Of a stretch of 32,316 nucleotides of DNA, positions 24,410 to 32,314 are shown in pieces. A program made the translations under genes and the position numbers. The notes under the pieces were generated by a model. The model worked only from the letters and a program-made list of their open reading frames with translations, was not told where the DNA came from and ran no database searches. Each line of letters starts with the position of its first letter. Position 1 is the stretch's first letter. This DNA is from Desulfurococcales archaeon (GTDB lineage Archaea; Thermoproteota; Thermoprotei_A; Sulfolobales; NBVN01), in NCBI GenBank assembly GCA_026986435.1, contig JALSOP010000122.1, positions 1-32,316 on the forward strand, written 5' to 3'.

Positions 24410-25402
24410 ATGGGCGCGGACGAACTCACCATAATAGCGCATGGCGACTCAGACGGAGTTTGTTCAGCAGCGCTCGCAGTCGCTGCCCTCCGCCGGGAGT
24501 ACTCCGTAATCAAGGTCTACTTCAGTCACCCAGCAGACCTCGTTAAGGACCTCAAGGAGTTCGCCAAGGGAGACGTCGTCATAGTCGACATAGCTATAAG
24601 CGAGTCACACGCCATCGAGCTAATCGAGTTTATGGGCTCGTACAAGGGACAAATAACCTACATAGACCACCACCCAGGCCCCCTCGAACTCAGCATCAAA
24701 GACCTGCCGGCGAGGGTCTTCCACGAAGAAGGGGCTTCAGCCTCCGAGCTAACCTACAGGTACTTCTCCAAAAGGCTGGGCAGAGAATACAGCAGGGTCG
24801 CACTCTATGGAGCAATAGCCGACTATCTCGACCAGACAGAGTGGGTGAGGTCGACCCTCTCGATGTGGGACAAGAGAATAATCTATTTCGAATCGGGAGT
24901 GCTCTCACAGGCCCTTGAACACTCAAGAAAACTCCATGACTTCAAGAGAAGGGTCGTGGCCTACCTCTCAGAGAACAGGCTACCGTCTCAGAACTCCGAG
25001 CTCCTAGTTAGGGCGGTTCAGCAGGCGGCGCAGAACGAGGAACTCCTCCACTGGGTAGAGAAGAATGTGGAGGTGGAGGGAGCGGTAGCATACGTGATCG
25101 ATCCGCCGGGTTCCCTTGGTATAGCAGCAACACTTGCGAGGGGCCTGACTGGTTCGCTGATAGGTATTGCCGCTGAGAGACGGGGTGACACATACGTTAT
25201 GTCATTAAGGGCTACGAAGGGTGTTATAGACCTGAACAGGGTGCTAAGATTAGCGATCAAGCATCTGGGCGGGACTGGCGGCGGTCACCCAGAGGCTGCT
25301 GGTGCAAGAATACCGCTGAAGGCATTTGAGAAGCTAATAGTTATACTGAATAAGGAGGTCATGACTCCTCGCCGCCGAGCCACGGGTAGAGGGCCTGGAT
25401 AA
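24410..25402 (+). CDS. DHH/DHHA1 family phosphoesterase (RecJ-like)
   Basis: A 330-residue phosphoesterase of the DHH superfamily, which includes RecJ nucleases, nanoRNases and cyclic dinucleotide phosphodiesterases. Motifs: HGDSDG (11-16), VVIVDIA (Asp60), YIDHHPG (Asp86-His87-His88), AIADYLD (Asp138) and a DHHA1 substrate motif GGGHPEAAGA (290-299). All metal ligands are present, so it should be an active Mn2+-dependent enzyme. It lacks the extra RecJ domains, and the exact substrate (short DNA, RNA or nucleotide) is open. ATG 24410 gives the start. The last 44 bases overlap the convergent THUMP gene, giving a basic tail (RRRATGRGPG). Confidence 0.85.
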   Translation: MGADELTIIAHGDSDGVCSAALAVAALRREYSVIKVYFSHPADLVKDLKEFAKGDVVIVDIAISESHAIELIEFMGSYKGQITYIDHHPGPLELSIKDLPARVFHEEGASASELTYRYFSKRLGREYSRVALYGAIADYLDQTEWVRSTLSMWDKRIIYFESGVLSQALEHSRKLHDFKRRVVAYLSENRLPSQNSELLVRAVQQAAQNEELLHWVEKNVEVEGAVAYVIDPPGSLGIAATLARGLTGSLIGIAAERRGDTYVMSLRATKGVIDLNRVLRLAIKHLGGTGGGHPEAAGARIPLKAFEKLIVILNKEVMTPRRRATGRGPG

Positions 25403-26423
25403 TGGCCATGAGTGCTGCGGGGACGGCGAACTCTGTTGAGAGCGTCACCCCAGGCGCTATATCTAGGACGAGGTCAGCGAACCTGTACACCCCCTCAGGC
25501 ACGCCTACCCTCGACCCGAAGAGCATGTTAATGCGCTTTCTCCTAAAGATCTCCCTCAGCTCAGATACCCTGTCTAGGACGTAGTCGCCCTCCGGCTCGA
25601 ACACGATTATAGGTTCGTTGCTTCTCGCCCTGACGAACTGGTATATTTCGTACACGTATGTCGGCGTACGCCACGCCCCGTCAGCATATGCCTTCTTCTG
25701 GACCTCGTACCTTGCCCTCATGCCCTCTTCGAGCCCCGAAAGGAATGCCGCCAGCTCCTCCCCCCTTACTGGCTTGTCGAGGAGGACGACGTACTCCCCT
25801 ACCTCGAAGTTCTGCACACCCCTACCTATCCTCGCACCCATCTCTCTGCAGGCATCAAGAGGGCCGAGGAACGGTATCTGCCCGACACTCACCCTCCTTA
25901 AGGCTCTCCTCACAATTCTTTTTCCTTTGCCGAACTTTCTCCATTCCTCGCTACCTGGGTAGACAGCTATTATTGCTAGGTCACGCAGTATCTCTATAGC
26001 AACCACCCAGTCGGGCTCACGGAGATTCACCGACGCGCCAGTGACCTCCTGGACAGCCCTTCCGGCAACCACGTTAACGTCTATGCTCGTGAAGCTGTGC
26101 CTACCCCTCCTTGTAGTCCTGACAGCGAAGGAGTGCCCAGCCCCGATAACGTCCTTAGCCGCTTCAGCCGCAGCTTCAGCTATCTTCGCTGGGTCGGCTT
26201 CAACACACTTACGGGCTACGATGACCTTCGTGGCCTCCGGCACCCTCTCTTTTATCAGCCTAGCGACCTCCTCCTTGATCATCGATGGCTCAATAAGCAC
26301 GAGGCCCCTAAGCCCCCTTGGGGACGGTATGACCCTCGCTCCGGGGTCGATGTCCTTGATATGGGATGCCGCCAGTACTTCATTGCCTAACTCAGTTTTT
26401 ACGAGGACGTAGTTGCATTCCAT
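25359..26423 (-). CDS. THUMP-domain, SPOUT-type RNA methyltransferase candidate
   Basis: A 354-residue protein. The region from about 90 to 175 looks like a THUMP RNA-binding domain (HSFAVRTTRRGRHSFTSIDV, then VNLREPDWVVAIEIL). The C-terminal third (from about residue 270) resembles a SPOUT trefoil-knot methyltransferase: IVFEPEGDYVL, LFGSRVGVPEG and LVLDIAPGVTLSTEFAVPA. A role in archaeal tRNA modification is likely, but the modified base is not known from sequence. ATG 26423 follows an A+T-rich stretch (about 26451-26458) that would suit a leaderless promoter. It ends inside the convergent DHH gene. Confidence 0.7.
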   Translation of the reverse strand: MECNYVLVKTELGNEVLAASHIKDIDPGARVIPSPRGLRGLVLIEPSMIKEEVARLIKERVPEATKVIVARKCVEADPAKIAEAAAEAAKDVIGAGHSFAVRTTRRGRHSFTSIDVNVVAGRAVQEVTGASVNLREPDWVVAIEILRDLAIIAVYPGSEEWRKFGKGKRIVRRALRRVSVGQIPFLGPLDACREMGARIGRGVQNFEVGEYVVLLDKPVRGEELAAFLSGLEEGMRARYEVQKKAYADGAWRTPTYVYEIYQFVRARSNEPIIVFEPEGDYVLDRVSELREIFRRKRINMLFGSRVGVPEGVYRFADLVLDIAPGVTLSTEFAVPAALMAIIQALYPWLGGEES

Positions 26424-26463
26424 TAAGTGTTCCCTACACTATGTACAAGGAAATTAATACTGC

Positions 26464-26489
26464 ATGATTAAGGATCATCGTTAAATTTC
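26464..26489 (+). promoter_or_regulatory. Candidate promoter region of the iorAB operon
   Basis: GTTAAATTTC (about 26480-26489) is TATA-like, about 31-40 bases before ATG 26520. Just upstream, ATGAT (26464-26468) and ATCAT (26474-26478) form a small dyad inside ATTAAGGATCATCG (26467-26480), which closely matches the sequence before hydB. The ribosome site GGGAG is at 26509-26513. Confidence 0.35.
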
Positions 26490-26519
26490 TGAGATCGTTG
26501 AGGAACCTGGGAGACTTTA

Positions 26520-28403
26520 ATGGGGAAGATCGGGCGCGTCGACGTCCTCCGCGCCCCGCCGGGGACAAGGGCGGCGCTTCTCGGGAACGAGGCCATCGCG
26601 AGGGGCGTTATCGAGTCCGGGATCTCCGTCGTCACAGGGTACCCTGGCACCCCTTCGTCGGAAGTAATAATGACGCTCCACGCTTACAGGGCCCACGAGC
26701 TTGGGATATACGTGGAGTGGGCCGTTAACGAGAGGGTCGCCTTCGAGATCGCGTACGGAGCATCCATAGGCGGGGCCAGATCGATGGTGACTATGAAAGC
26801 TCCCGGCGCTAACGTGGCCGCCGACCCCATCGTCTCCGCGGCCTATGGCGGCGTCGAGGGAGGCCTGGTCATCTACATTGCCGATGATCCCGGTCCACAC
26901 ACAACACAGACCGAGCAGGACACCCGCTGGTTCGCCAGGATGGCAGGGCTCCCCATGATATCGCCTGTAGACCCCGACGAAGCCAGGAAATTCGTTAGAG
27001 CCGCTATAGAGCTCAGCGAGGCCCTCAAGCTCCCCGTTATTCTTAGATCAACGACTAGGGTCTCTCACACTGTGGGAGACGTTGTTTTCGGTGAGGCAGT
27101 CGAGCCGGTGAGGTATAGAGGGTTCAAGAAGGATGTCAAGAGGTTCGTGAGGGCCGGGATGAGCTGGAACAGGGAGAGGCATGCCTGGCTCCTCGGGCAG
27201 TTGCGGAAAGCGGAGGAGCTAGCTGTCGAGAAGGGCCTCGTCTCGTCCGAAGGTAGCGGCGATTACTGCGTGGTTTGTGAGGGGGTCGCCTGCGGCCACC
27301 TGAGGGAGGCCCTCAAGTCCCTTGGAGAGAGTGTGGCCGATAGGGTTAAGGTGGCCAGGTTAGGGATGGTTCACCCAATACCGAGGGAGTGGGTTAGGAG
27401 GGAGCTAGGTGGGTGCAGAAAGGTCCTGGTGCTTGAGGAGCTGAGCCCGTACCTGGAGATATCCCTAAAGGCCGTTCTCCACAGCACCGATACTGAGGTT
27501 ATGGGGATGGAGGAGGGCCTCATCCCGTCGGTTGGCGAGCTGAGCCCTGCCCACGTGGCGGCGGCCCTTAACTCAGTCCTCGGCAGGTCAGGTGGATCAG
27601 TGGAGGCCGAGGCGCAGGATAAGGCGCCGCCCAGGCCTCCACCGCTGTGTCCGGGGTGCCCGCACAGGAACTCGTTCATTGCTCTGCGCTTCGGCCTGGC
27701 TAAGGCTGGGTACAGCCCTACGAAGGTCCCGGTCTTTGGTGATATCGGTTGCTACGCGCTGGGGGTCAGCCCGCCGCTTGAGGCTATATGGACAGAGCAC
27801 AGCATGGGTGCATCGATCTCCATGGCTGCTGGCCTCAAGATCGGGGGCTTCGAGGGTCCTGTGGTCGCTGTCATAGGTGACTCGACCTTCTACCACGCGG
27901 GTCTACAGTCGCTTATTGAGGCCGTCCATAAGAGGGTCGACCTGCTCGTGATGATCCTCGACAACGACATAATAGCGATGACAGGCCACCAATCCACCCC
28001 GGCTTGGGCGAGGACAGAGACGGGGAGGGAGGCGAGGCCCGTGAGGATAGAGGAGGTCGTTAAGGCAATTGGCGTAGAGCATGTCTATGTTGTCGACCCA
28101 TACGACATAGACAAGGCGATAGAGGTTGTTAAGGAGGCTGTGAAGAAGCCTGGCGTCAAGGTAGTAATTATGAAGCACCCGTGCGCCCTGTGGGAGGCGA
28201 GGGTAAAGGGTGTCAAGGCTGTCTACAGGGTAGTGCCCGAGAAGTGCACGTCGTGCATGGCATGTGTCAGGGTCACTGGTTGCCCAGCGCTGTACGTGGC
28301 TGAGGACGGGAAGGTGAGGATAATGGAGGAGGACTGCACCGGTTGCGGCCTGTGCGCCAGGTACTGCCCGTACGACGCAATCATTAGGGTTGAGAGGGGG
28401 TGA
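26520..28403 (+). CDS. iorA: Indolepyruvate ferredoxin oxidoreductase alpha subunit
   Basis: Oxidatively decarboxylates aryl pyruvates from aromatic amino acids to aryl-acetyl-CoA, reducing ferredoxin. The 627 residues hold an N-terminal pyrimidine-binding domain (VVTGYPGTPSSEV, EWAVNERVAFEIAYGAS), a central domain, the TPP-binding half (CPGCPHRNSF, FGDIGCYALG, GDSTFYHAG, DNDIIAMTGHQ) and a C-terminal ferredoxin domain with CTSCMACVRVTGCPALY and CTGCGLCARYCPYDA. The first ferredoxin motif has the longer last spacing (CxxCxxCxxxxxCP) usual for IorA. ATG 26520 has GGGAG six bases upstream. The stop overlaps the iorB region, so alpha and beta are coupled. Confidence 0.95.
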   Translation: MGKIGRVDVLRAPPGTRAALLGNEAIARGVIESGISVVTGYPGTPSSEVIMTLHAYRAHELGIYVEWAVNERVAFEIAYGASIGGARSMVTMKAPGANVAADPIVSAAYGGVEGGLVIYIADDPGPHTTQTEQDTRWFARMAGLPMISPVDPDEARKFVRAAIELSEALKLPVILRSTTRVSHTVGDVVFGEAVEPVRYRGFKKDVKRFVRAGMSWNRERHAWLLGQLRKAEELAVEKGLVSSEGSGDYCVVCEGVACGHLREALKSLGESVADRVKVARLGMVHPIPREWVRRELGGCRKVLVLEELSPYLEISLKAVLHSTDTEVMGMEEGLIPSVGELSPAHVAAALNSVLGRSGGSVEAEAQDKAPPRPPPLCPGCPHRNSFIALRFGLAKAGYSPTKVPVFGDIGCYALGVSPPLEAIWTEHSMGASISMAAGLKIGGFEGPVVAVIGDSTFYHAGLQSLIEAVHKRVDLLVMILDNDIIAMTGHQSTPAWARTETGREARPVRIEEVVKAIGVEHVYVVDPYDIDKAIEVVKEAVKKPGVKVVIMKHPCALWEARVKGVKAVYRVVPEKCTSCMACVRVTGCPALYVAEDGKVRIMEEDCTGCGLCARYCPYDAIIRVERG

Positions 28404-28408
28404 TCGTG

Positions 28409-29005
28409 ATGGCCCAGAAAGTTTTGAACATATTAATCGCATCTGTCGGGGGACAGGGAGGCCTCACACTCTCGAGGGTAATAGCGGCCGCGGCGGTAGC
28501 TGAGGGCCTGAGAGTCCGCACCGGCGAGACTCTGGGAATGGCCCAGCGCTTCGGCTCCGTCATGAGCTTCGTGCGAGTAGGGGAGGAGGTCACCTCACCC
28601 CTATTCGGTCACGGGGAGGCCGATGTCTTCATAGGGATGGAGCTGATCGAGGCGCTCCGGAGGATCCCCTACGTGAGGAAGGGGGGTGTCGCCGTAGTCG
28701 CCCTAACGCTTAAGCCACCCGTCAGTTCCTCACTGGGCATAGCCCCGAGGCCGAGTAAGGAGGAGCTCGTGAAGGAGTTGAGGAGGGCTCTCCCCTCCAT
28801 TCGCTTCGTGGACGCTGTGGAGGAGGCCAAGAAGATCGGCAACTACAGGGCCGCTAATATGGTTCTCCTCGGGTACGTGAACGGGCTTGTGGGGATGCTG
28901 AAGGACGAATCGGTTGAGGCCGGCATATCGGCGATACTTCGGCCTAAGGCCGTGGAGACCTCAATACGTGCATACTACAGGGGTAAGGAGCTGGCTAAGG
29001 AATGA
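28409..29005 (+). CDS. iorB: Indolepyruvate ferredoxin oxidoreductase beta subunit
   Basis: The gamma-domain-type partner of IorA, thought to bind CoA or complete the active site. With ATG 28409 the product has 198 residues. It shows the family opening LIASVGGQGGLTLSRVIA, GETLGMAQRFGSVMSFVR and ADVFIGMELIEALR. The start is well supported: GGGGGTGATC (28396-28405) is a near-perfect complement of the archaeal 16S rRNA tail, eight bases before the ATG when counted from its G-run. A GTG at 28400, in the iorA stop overlap, is also in frame. The gene ends in an ATGA overlap with the GDPD gene. Confidence 0.93.
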   Translation: MAQKVLNILIASVGGQGGLTLSRVIAAAAVAEGLRVRTGETLGMAQRFGSVMSFVRVGEEVTSPLFGHGEADVFIGMELIEALRRIPYVRKGGVAVVALTLKPPVSSSLGIAPRPSKEELVKELRRALPSIRFVDAVEEAKKIGNYRAANMVLLGYVNGLVGMLKDESVEAGISAILRPKAVETSIRAYYRGKELAKE

Positions 29006-29667
29006 GCACACTGGTAGTAGGTCATGCCGCGAACACCCCAAGTAAGGTGGCCCGATACCTCAGCTCCGGGGCTGACGGCGTAGAGATAGATGTTTTTTGG
29101 CCCGAGATCGCTCACCCACCCGAGAACCAGCCTAAGAGACTTAGCGGGGCAGTCGCCAGGTGGGTACTCCATGCGTTCACGACAAGACTTAGGAAGTACA
29201 GGGTAGTGGAGGTACTCGACGCAGCGAGGAAAATGGGGGCCAAGGTGATCGTGCTCGACATAAAGACAGCCCCACCACATGCCTTCGAAGATATCGGCGA
29301 CGTCATATTCACCTCGAAGAACCACCCCCTCCTTCACAGGCTGGCGAAGAAGTGGGGACACATTGTCTATCCGACGCTGCACTCGAGGCCAGTAAGGCCA
29401 TGGGAAGTCATAATGAAGGCCGGAGGGAAGGGCGCATCCATTCACTACTCCTTCGTCGATGAGGAACTAATCCACGAGTTCCGGGTGAGAGGACTAGGGC
29501 TGATGGTCTGGACCGTTAACGACGCGGCCACGGCAATGAAGCTTGCCGATGCCGGCGTGAACTTCATAACTACTGACAGGCCGGAGCTGGTCGCCCCCGC
29601 TGTTAAGTACGGTGTTCTTCCCCCTCTCTACGGCATATACAGGAAGGCATCCGGATTCAACCATTAA
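29002..29667 (+). CDS. Minimal glycerophosphodiester phosphodiesterase-family protein
   Basis: A 221-residue TIM-barrel protein of the GDPD/PI-PLC-like group. Visible: VVGHAANTP with His8 (the usual HRG Arg is Ala), GADGVEIDVF with metal ligands Glu28 and Asp30, a candidate second catalytic His38 (IAHPPE), KVIVLDIK, GLMVWTVND and NFITTDRPE at the end. Active GDPDs hydrolyse glycerophosphodiesters; in archaea with ether lipids the natural substrate may differ. It is shorter than most GDPDs. ATG 29002 overlaps the iorB stop (ATGA), so it is translated with iorAB, an odd pairing by known function. Confidence 0.75.
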   Translation: MSTLVVGHAANTPSKVARYLSSGADGVEIDVFWPEIAHPPENQPKRLSGAVARWVLHAFTTRLRKYRVVEVLDAARKMGAKVIVLDIKTAPPHAFEDIGDVIFTSKNHPLLHRLAKKWGHIVYPTLHSRPVRPWEVIMKAGGKGASIHYSFVDEELIHEFRVRGLGLMVWTVNDAATAMKLADAGVNFITTDRPELVAPAVKYGVLPPLYGIYRKASGFNH

Positions 29668-29684
29668 CGCTGTTTAAGGTAGGT

Positions 29685-29781
29685 TAATTTATATCCAAAT
29701 TATAACTCAATTAGCTACAACGGGTTATCAAACTTGTTAAGGAAAAAGTTAAATAAGGTAACCCAACAGTATATTTGGTGA
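29685..29781 (+). promoter_or_regulatory. AT-rich regulatory region of the peroxiredoxin gene with dyads
   Basis: TAATTT (29685-29690) pairs with AAATTA (29697-29702). Further down, GGGTTA (29722-29727) pairs with TAACCC (29759-29764), enclosing AACTT (29731-29735) and AAGTT (29746-29750). TTAAATA (29749-29755) is the likely TATA box, and GGTGA (29777-29781) lies six bases before ATG 29788. The dyads around the TATA box suggest a repressor site. Confidence 0.45.
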
Positions 29782-29787
29782 ACGAAT

Positions 29788-30507
29788 ATGCCCGGACAGA
29801 TCCCACTTATAGGTGAGAAGCTACCCGAGATGGAGGTAATGACCACCAGGGGCAAGATAAAGCTACCCGACGCCTACAAAGGGAAGTGGCTCGTGATCTT
29901 CAGCCACCCAGCAGACTTCACACCGGTCTGTACGACCGAGTTCTACGCCTTCAGCGTCAGGTACGAGGACTTCAAGAAGCTCAACGCCGACCTACTCGGT
30001 CTCAGCGTAGACAGCACCTTCAGCCACATCAAGTGGGTCGAGTGGATAAAGGAGAACCTCGGTGTTAAGGTACCGTTCCCGATAATCGCTGACCCAACCG
30101 GTGAGGTGGCGAGGAAGCTCGGCATGCTCCACCCAGCGCTCCCGACCCACACCGTCAGGGCGGTCTTCATCGTCGACCCGAACGGTGTGATAAGGGCAAT
30201 ACTCTACTACCCGCCAGAGACCGGTAGGAACATCGACGAGATACTGAGGCTCCTCAAGGCCCTCCAGGTCGTCGACAAGTACGGTGTCGCAACCCCAGCA
30301 AACTGGCCGAACAACGAGGTCGTGGGCGAGAACGTGATCGTGCCGCCGGCCTCCACAGAGCAGGAGGCTGAGGAGAGGTTGAAGCAGTACAAGTGCTTCG
30401 ACTGGTGGCTCTGCTACAAGGAGGTCCCGAAGGAGGAGGTCGAGGAGGCCAGGAAGTTCCTCCAGAGGGCCTCTGAGCCCAAGCAGGCCCTCCAGCCCAA
30501 GAAGTAA
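29788..30507 (+). CDS. Peroxiredoxin, archaeal Prx6-like
   Basis: Thiol peroxidase that reduces H2O2 and organic peroxides in the cytosol. The 239 residues include the active-site stretch [14 protein letters not shown] with peroxidatic Cys48. The catalytic Arg is likely in [11 protein letters not shown] (Arg124). A C-terminal arm carries Cys203 and Cys209 ([12 protein letters not shown]). Size and the three-Cys layout closely resemble Aeropyrum pernix ThPrx, which forms a decamer of dimers and uses a C-terminal resolving Cys. ATG 29788 has a good GGTGA. The gene has its own promoter region and is followed by a T-rich end, so it is likely a single-gene transcript. Codon use is highly regular, suggesting strong expression. 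Confidence 0.95.
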   Translation: MPGQIPLIGEKLPEMEVMTTRGKIKLPDAYKGKWLVIFSHPADFTPVCTTEFYAFSVRYEDFKKLNADLLGLSVDSTFSHIKWVEWIKENLGVKVPFPIIADPTGEVARKLGMLHPALPTHTVRAVFIVDPNGVIRAILYYPPETGRNIDEILRLLKALQVVDKYGVATPANWPNNEVVGENVIVPPASTEQEAEERLKQYKCFDWWLCYKEVPKEEVEEARKFLQRASEPKQALQPKK

Positions 30508-30527
30508 GTACGCAACACCCTAGTCCT

Positions 30528-30534
30528 GTTTTTC
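30528..30534 (+). terminator. T-rich terminator after the peroxiredoxin gene
   Basis: GTTTTTC, about 20 bases after the stop, is the only T5 run in the 83-base gap. Archaeal RNA polymerase commonly stops in such tracts without a hairpin. Confidence 0.35.
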
Positions 30535-30599
30535 AATATACCGTAAACACATAATTCAGTTATTACCCCAGATCCATCTACTCCCCTTAGGTGCAGTGG

Positions 30600-31580
30600 A
30601 TGCTGAACAAAGTGCACACCGCCCAAGCACTCACAATAATGATCCTTGCAGGACTCATAGCACCTGCCTTAACTATTGCCGAGACATCAACTACGGCGAC
30701 GACCACCCCAGCGGGAAACTCGGCCACAACCACGCCCCCATCAAGCGGTGCTGTCACAGCCCTAGTCACGCAGTGGAGAATTGTACTAGATCTCGACAAG
30801 GACGGCGACCTCCTAACATACCTGAAGGCAATGGATCCCCAGATCGCTACAGCGGCTGCTAACAATCCCCAGATCCTCGCTAACCTAAGGTCAACGCTCA
30901 ACTACCGCTGGGTTATCGTTGAGGGCATAAACGCGACCGTGTACATAGTAGGGGGTTCCCCAACCGACTTCCGGGCACTCCTCATGATCAAGGAAATGCC
31001 AGTGTACTTCACTATAGGCGTGGGATTCTTCGCATCCATAACTAGGCCAGACAAGAAGGTTGTCCTCCTAACACCGGGGGCGGAGCTGGACAAGAACCAG
31101 CTCTCCCCGAGCGCTTACCAGCTCACGAAGTACCCTCCAGCAACGTCGGTGACGCCGCTTCTTGGGCTACCACCATGTAATGACGCAGGGTATGGGTGCG
31201 TCATGAACGGTACGTGGTACCTGAGCCTGTTCAGGTTCTTCAACTACTCAGCGCACAACGACCCCGGAGCAGCGAGCGTCGCCCTCAGCCAGCTGGGAGG
31301 GGCGAGCATGGACCCCGAGAACGACTCCGCAGCTGTTTTCCTTACCGGTGACACCCTCCTGAAGGGCGAGTACACGCTCACGGTCCGGGTTATGGTGAGG
31401 TTACCGAGTAACGAGACCCCCTCTAAGTACCTCAGCATACTCGGTGTTGAGGTTCCGGGGGCCGAGACGGAGCCTCCCCCGACACCTTCCTCACTCTGGA
31501 ATTACCTCATACCTGTTGGCGCGGCGTCACTCGCCGTGGGTGTTTTGATCGGCATAGTAATTAGGCGTAGGAGGAGGTGA
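30600..31580 (+). CDS. Membrane-anchored exoprotein paired with an ABC ATPase
   Basis: Not recognised by family. With ATG 30600 the product has 326 residues: an N-terminal signal segment (ALTIMILAGLIAPALTIA), a Thr/Ser/Pro-rich stretch (TSTTATTTPAGNSATTTPPS), an extracytoplasmic domain of about 230 residues with one Cys pair (PPCNDAGYGCVMNG) and several N-x-S/T sites, a Pro-rich spacer (ETEPPPTPSS), one C-terminal membrane helix (LIPVGAASLAVGVLIGIVI) and an RRRRR tail inside. AGGTG lies eight bases before the ATG; GTG 30591 is an in-frame alternative. It is directly coupled to a MacB/LolD-like ATPase, so it probably works with that transporter, for example as a surface or adaptor component. 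It resembles the exoprotein at 9351 in architecture only. Confidence 0.7.
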   Translation: MLNKVHTAQALTIMILAGLIAPALTIAETSTTATTTPAGNSATTTPPSSGAVTALVTQWRIVLDLDKDGDLLTYLKAMDPQIATAAANNPQILANLRSTLNYRWVIVEGINATVYIVGGSPTDFRALLMIKEMPVYFTIGVGFFASITRPDKKVVLLTPGAELDKNQLSPSAYQLTKYPPATSVTPLLGLPPCNDAGYGCVMNGTWYLSLFRFFNYSAHNDPGAASVALSQLGGASMDPENDSAAVFLTGDTLLKGEYTLTVRVMVRLPSNETPSKYLSILGVEVPGAETEPPPTPSSLWNYLIPVGAASLAVGVLIGIVIRRRRR

Positions 31581-31582
31581 GG

Positions 31583-32314
31583 ATGAGCGACTACGTACTA
31601 GTGCTCGAGAATGTTAGGAAGGTGTATAAGACCGGTGAAGTAGAGACCCACGCCTTAAGAGGCGTTAACCTAGCGGTAAGGAGAGGGGAGTTCATAGCGA
31701 TCATGGGGCCCTCTGGGTCGGGGAAGACGACGCTCTTGAACATGATCGGCTCCCTGGACGTGCCGACATCTGGCAGAGTGCTGATAGACGGTGTCGACAT
31801 ATCGAAGCTCAAGCCGAAGGAGATGGCGAGGCTAAGGAACCAGAAGATAGGTTTTGTGTTCCAGCAATTCAACCTCATATCCAGGCTCACTGTGTATGAG
31901 AACATAGAGCTACCCCTGATACCTCGGGGCCTTCCCAGGAAGGAGAGGAGGGTGCTCGTTGAGAGAGCCCTCCTCAGGGCAGGCGGGGACAAGTCCTGGT
32001 TCCCCAAGAGGCCCACACAGCTCAGCGGCGGGCAGCAGCAGAGGGTCGCGATAGCTAGGGCCGTGGTCACCGAGCCGCCCATACTCCTAGCGGACGAGCC
32101 AACGGGGAACCTTGACAGGGCGTCTGCCGCGAAGGTTCTCTCCACATTCCTCTCGCTCAATAAGTCGGGCCAGACGATCGTGATGGTGACGCACGACCCC
32201 GAGGTCGCTAACTGCGCTCAGAGGATACTGATTATCAGGGACGGCGTCATAGTTAAAGAGATGGCCCCCGTTTTCAGCAGGTGCATAGTCAACACTGTCG
32301 GCAAGGCAACCTAA
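31583..32314 (+). CDS. ABC transporter ATP-binding protein, MacB/LolD type
   Basis: A 243-residue ATPase (from ATG 31583) of the LolD/MacB/FtsE group. In numbering from GTG 31577: Walker A GPSGSGKT (44-51), Q-loop FVFQQFNL, signature LSGGQQQR (149-156), Walker B LLADEPTGNLD (170-180) and switch His206 (VTHDP). Such ATPases drive FtsX-like permeases in mechanotransmission, lipoprotein or peptide export; the permease is not in the window and is expected just downstream. GGAGG (31573-31577) is five bases before the ATG, overlapping the end of the exoprotein gene. The gene is complete, ending two bases before the window edge. Confidence 0.93.
   Translation: MSDYVLVLENVRKVYKTGEVETHALRGVNLAVRRGEFIAIMGPSGSGKTTLLNMIGSLDVPTSGRVLIDGVDISKLKPKEMARLRNQKIGFVFQQFNLISRLTVYENIELPLIPRGLPRKERRVLVERALLRAGGDKSWFPKRPTQLSGGQQQRVAIARAVVTEPPILLADEPTGNLDRASAAKVLSTFLSLNKSGQTIVMVTHDPEVANCAQRILIIRDGVIVKEMAPVFSRCIVNTVGKAT

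Noticed and set aside
25618-26412. Several plus-strand open frames opposite the THUMP gene.
   Set aside because: They have no ribosome sites or motifs, and the minus-strand gene accounts for the region.
27903-28442. Minus-strand open frame of 179 codons over iorA.
   Set aside because: It is a shadow of the TPP-binding and ferredoxin coding sequence, without recognisable domains.
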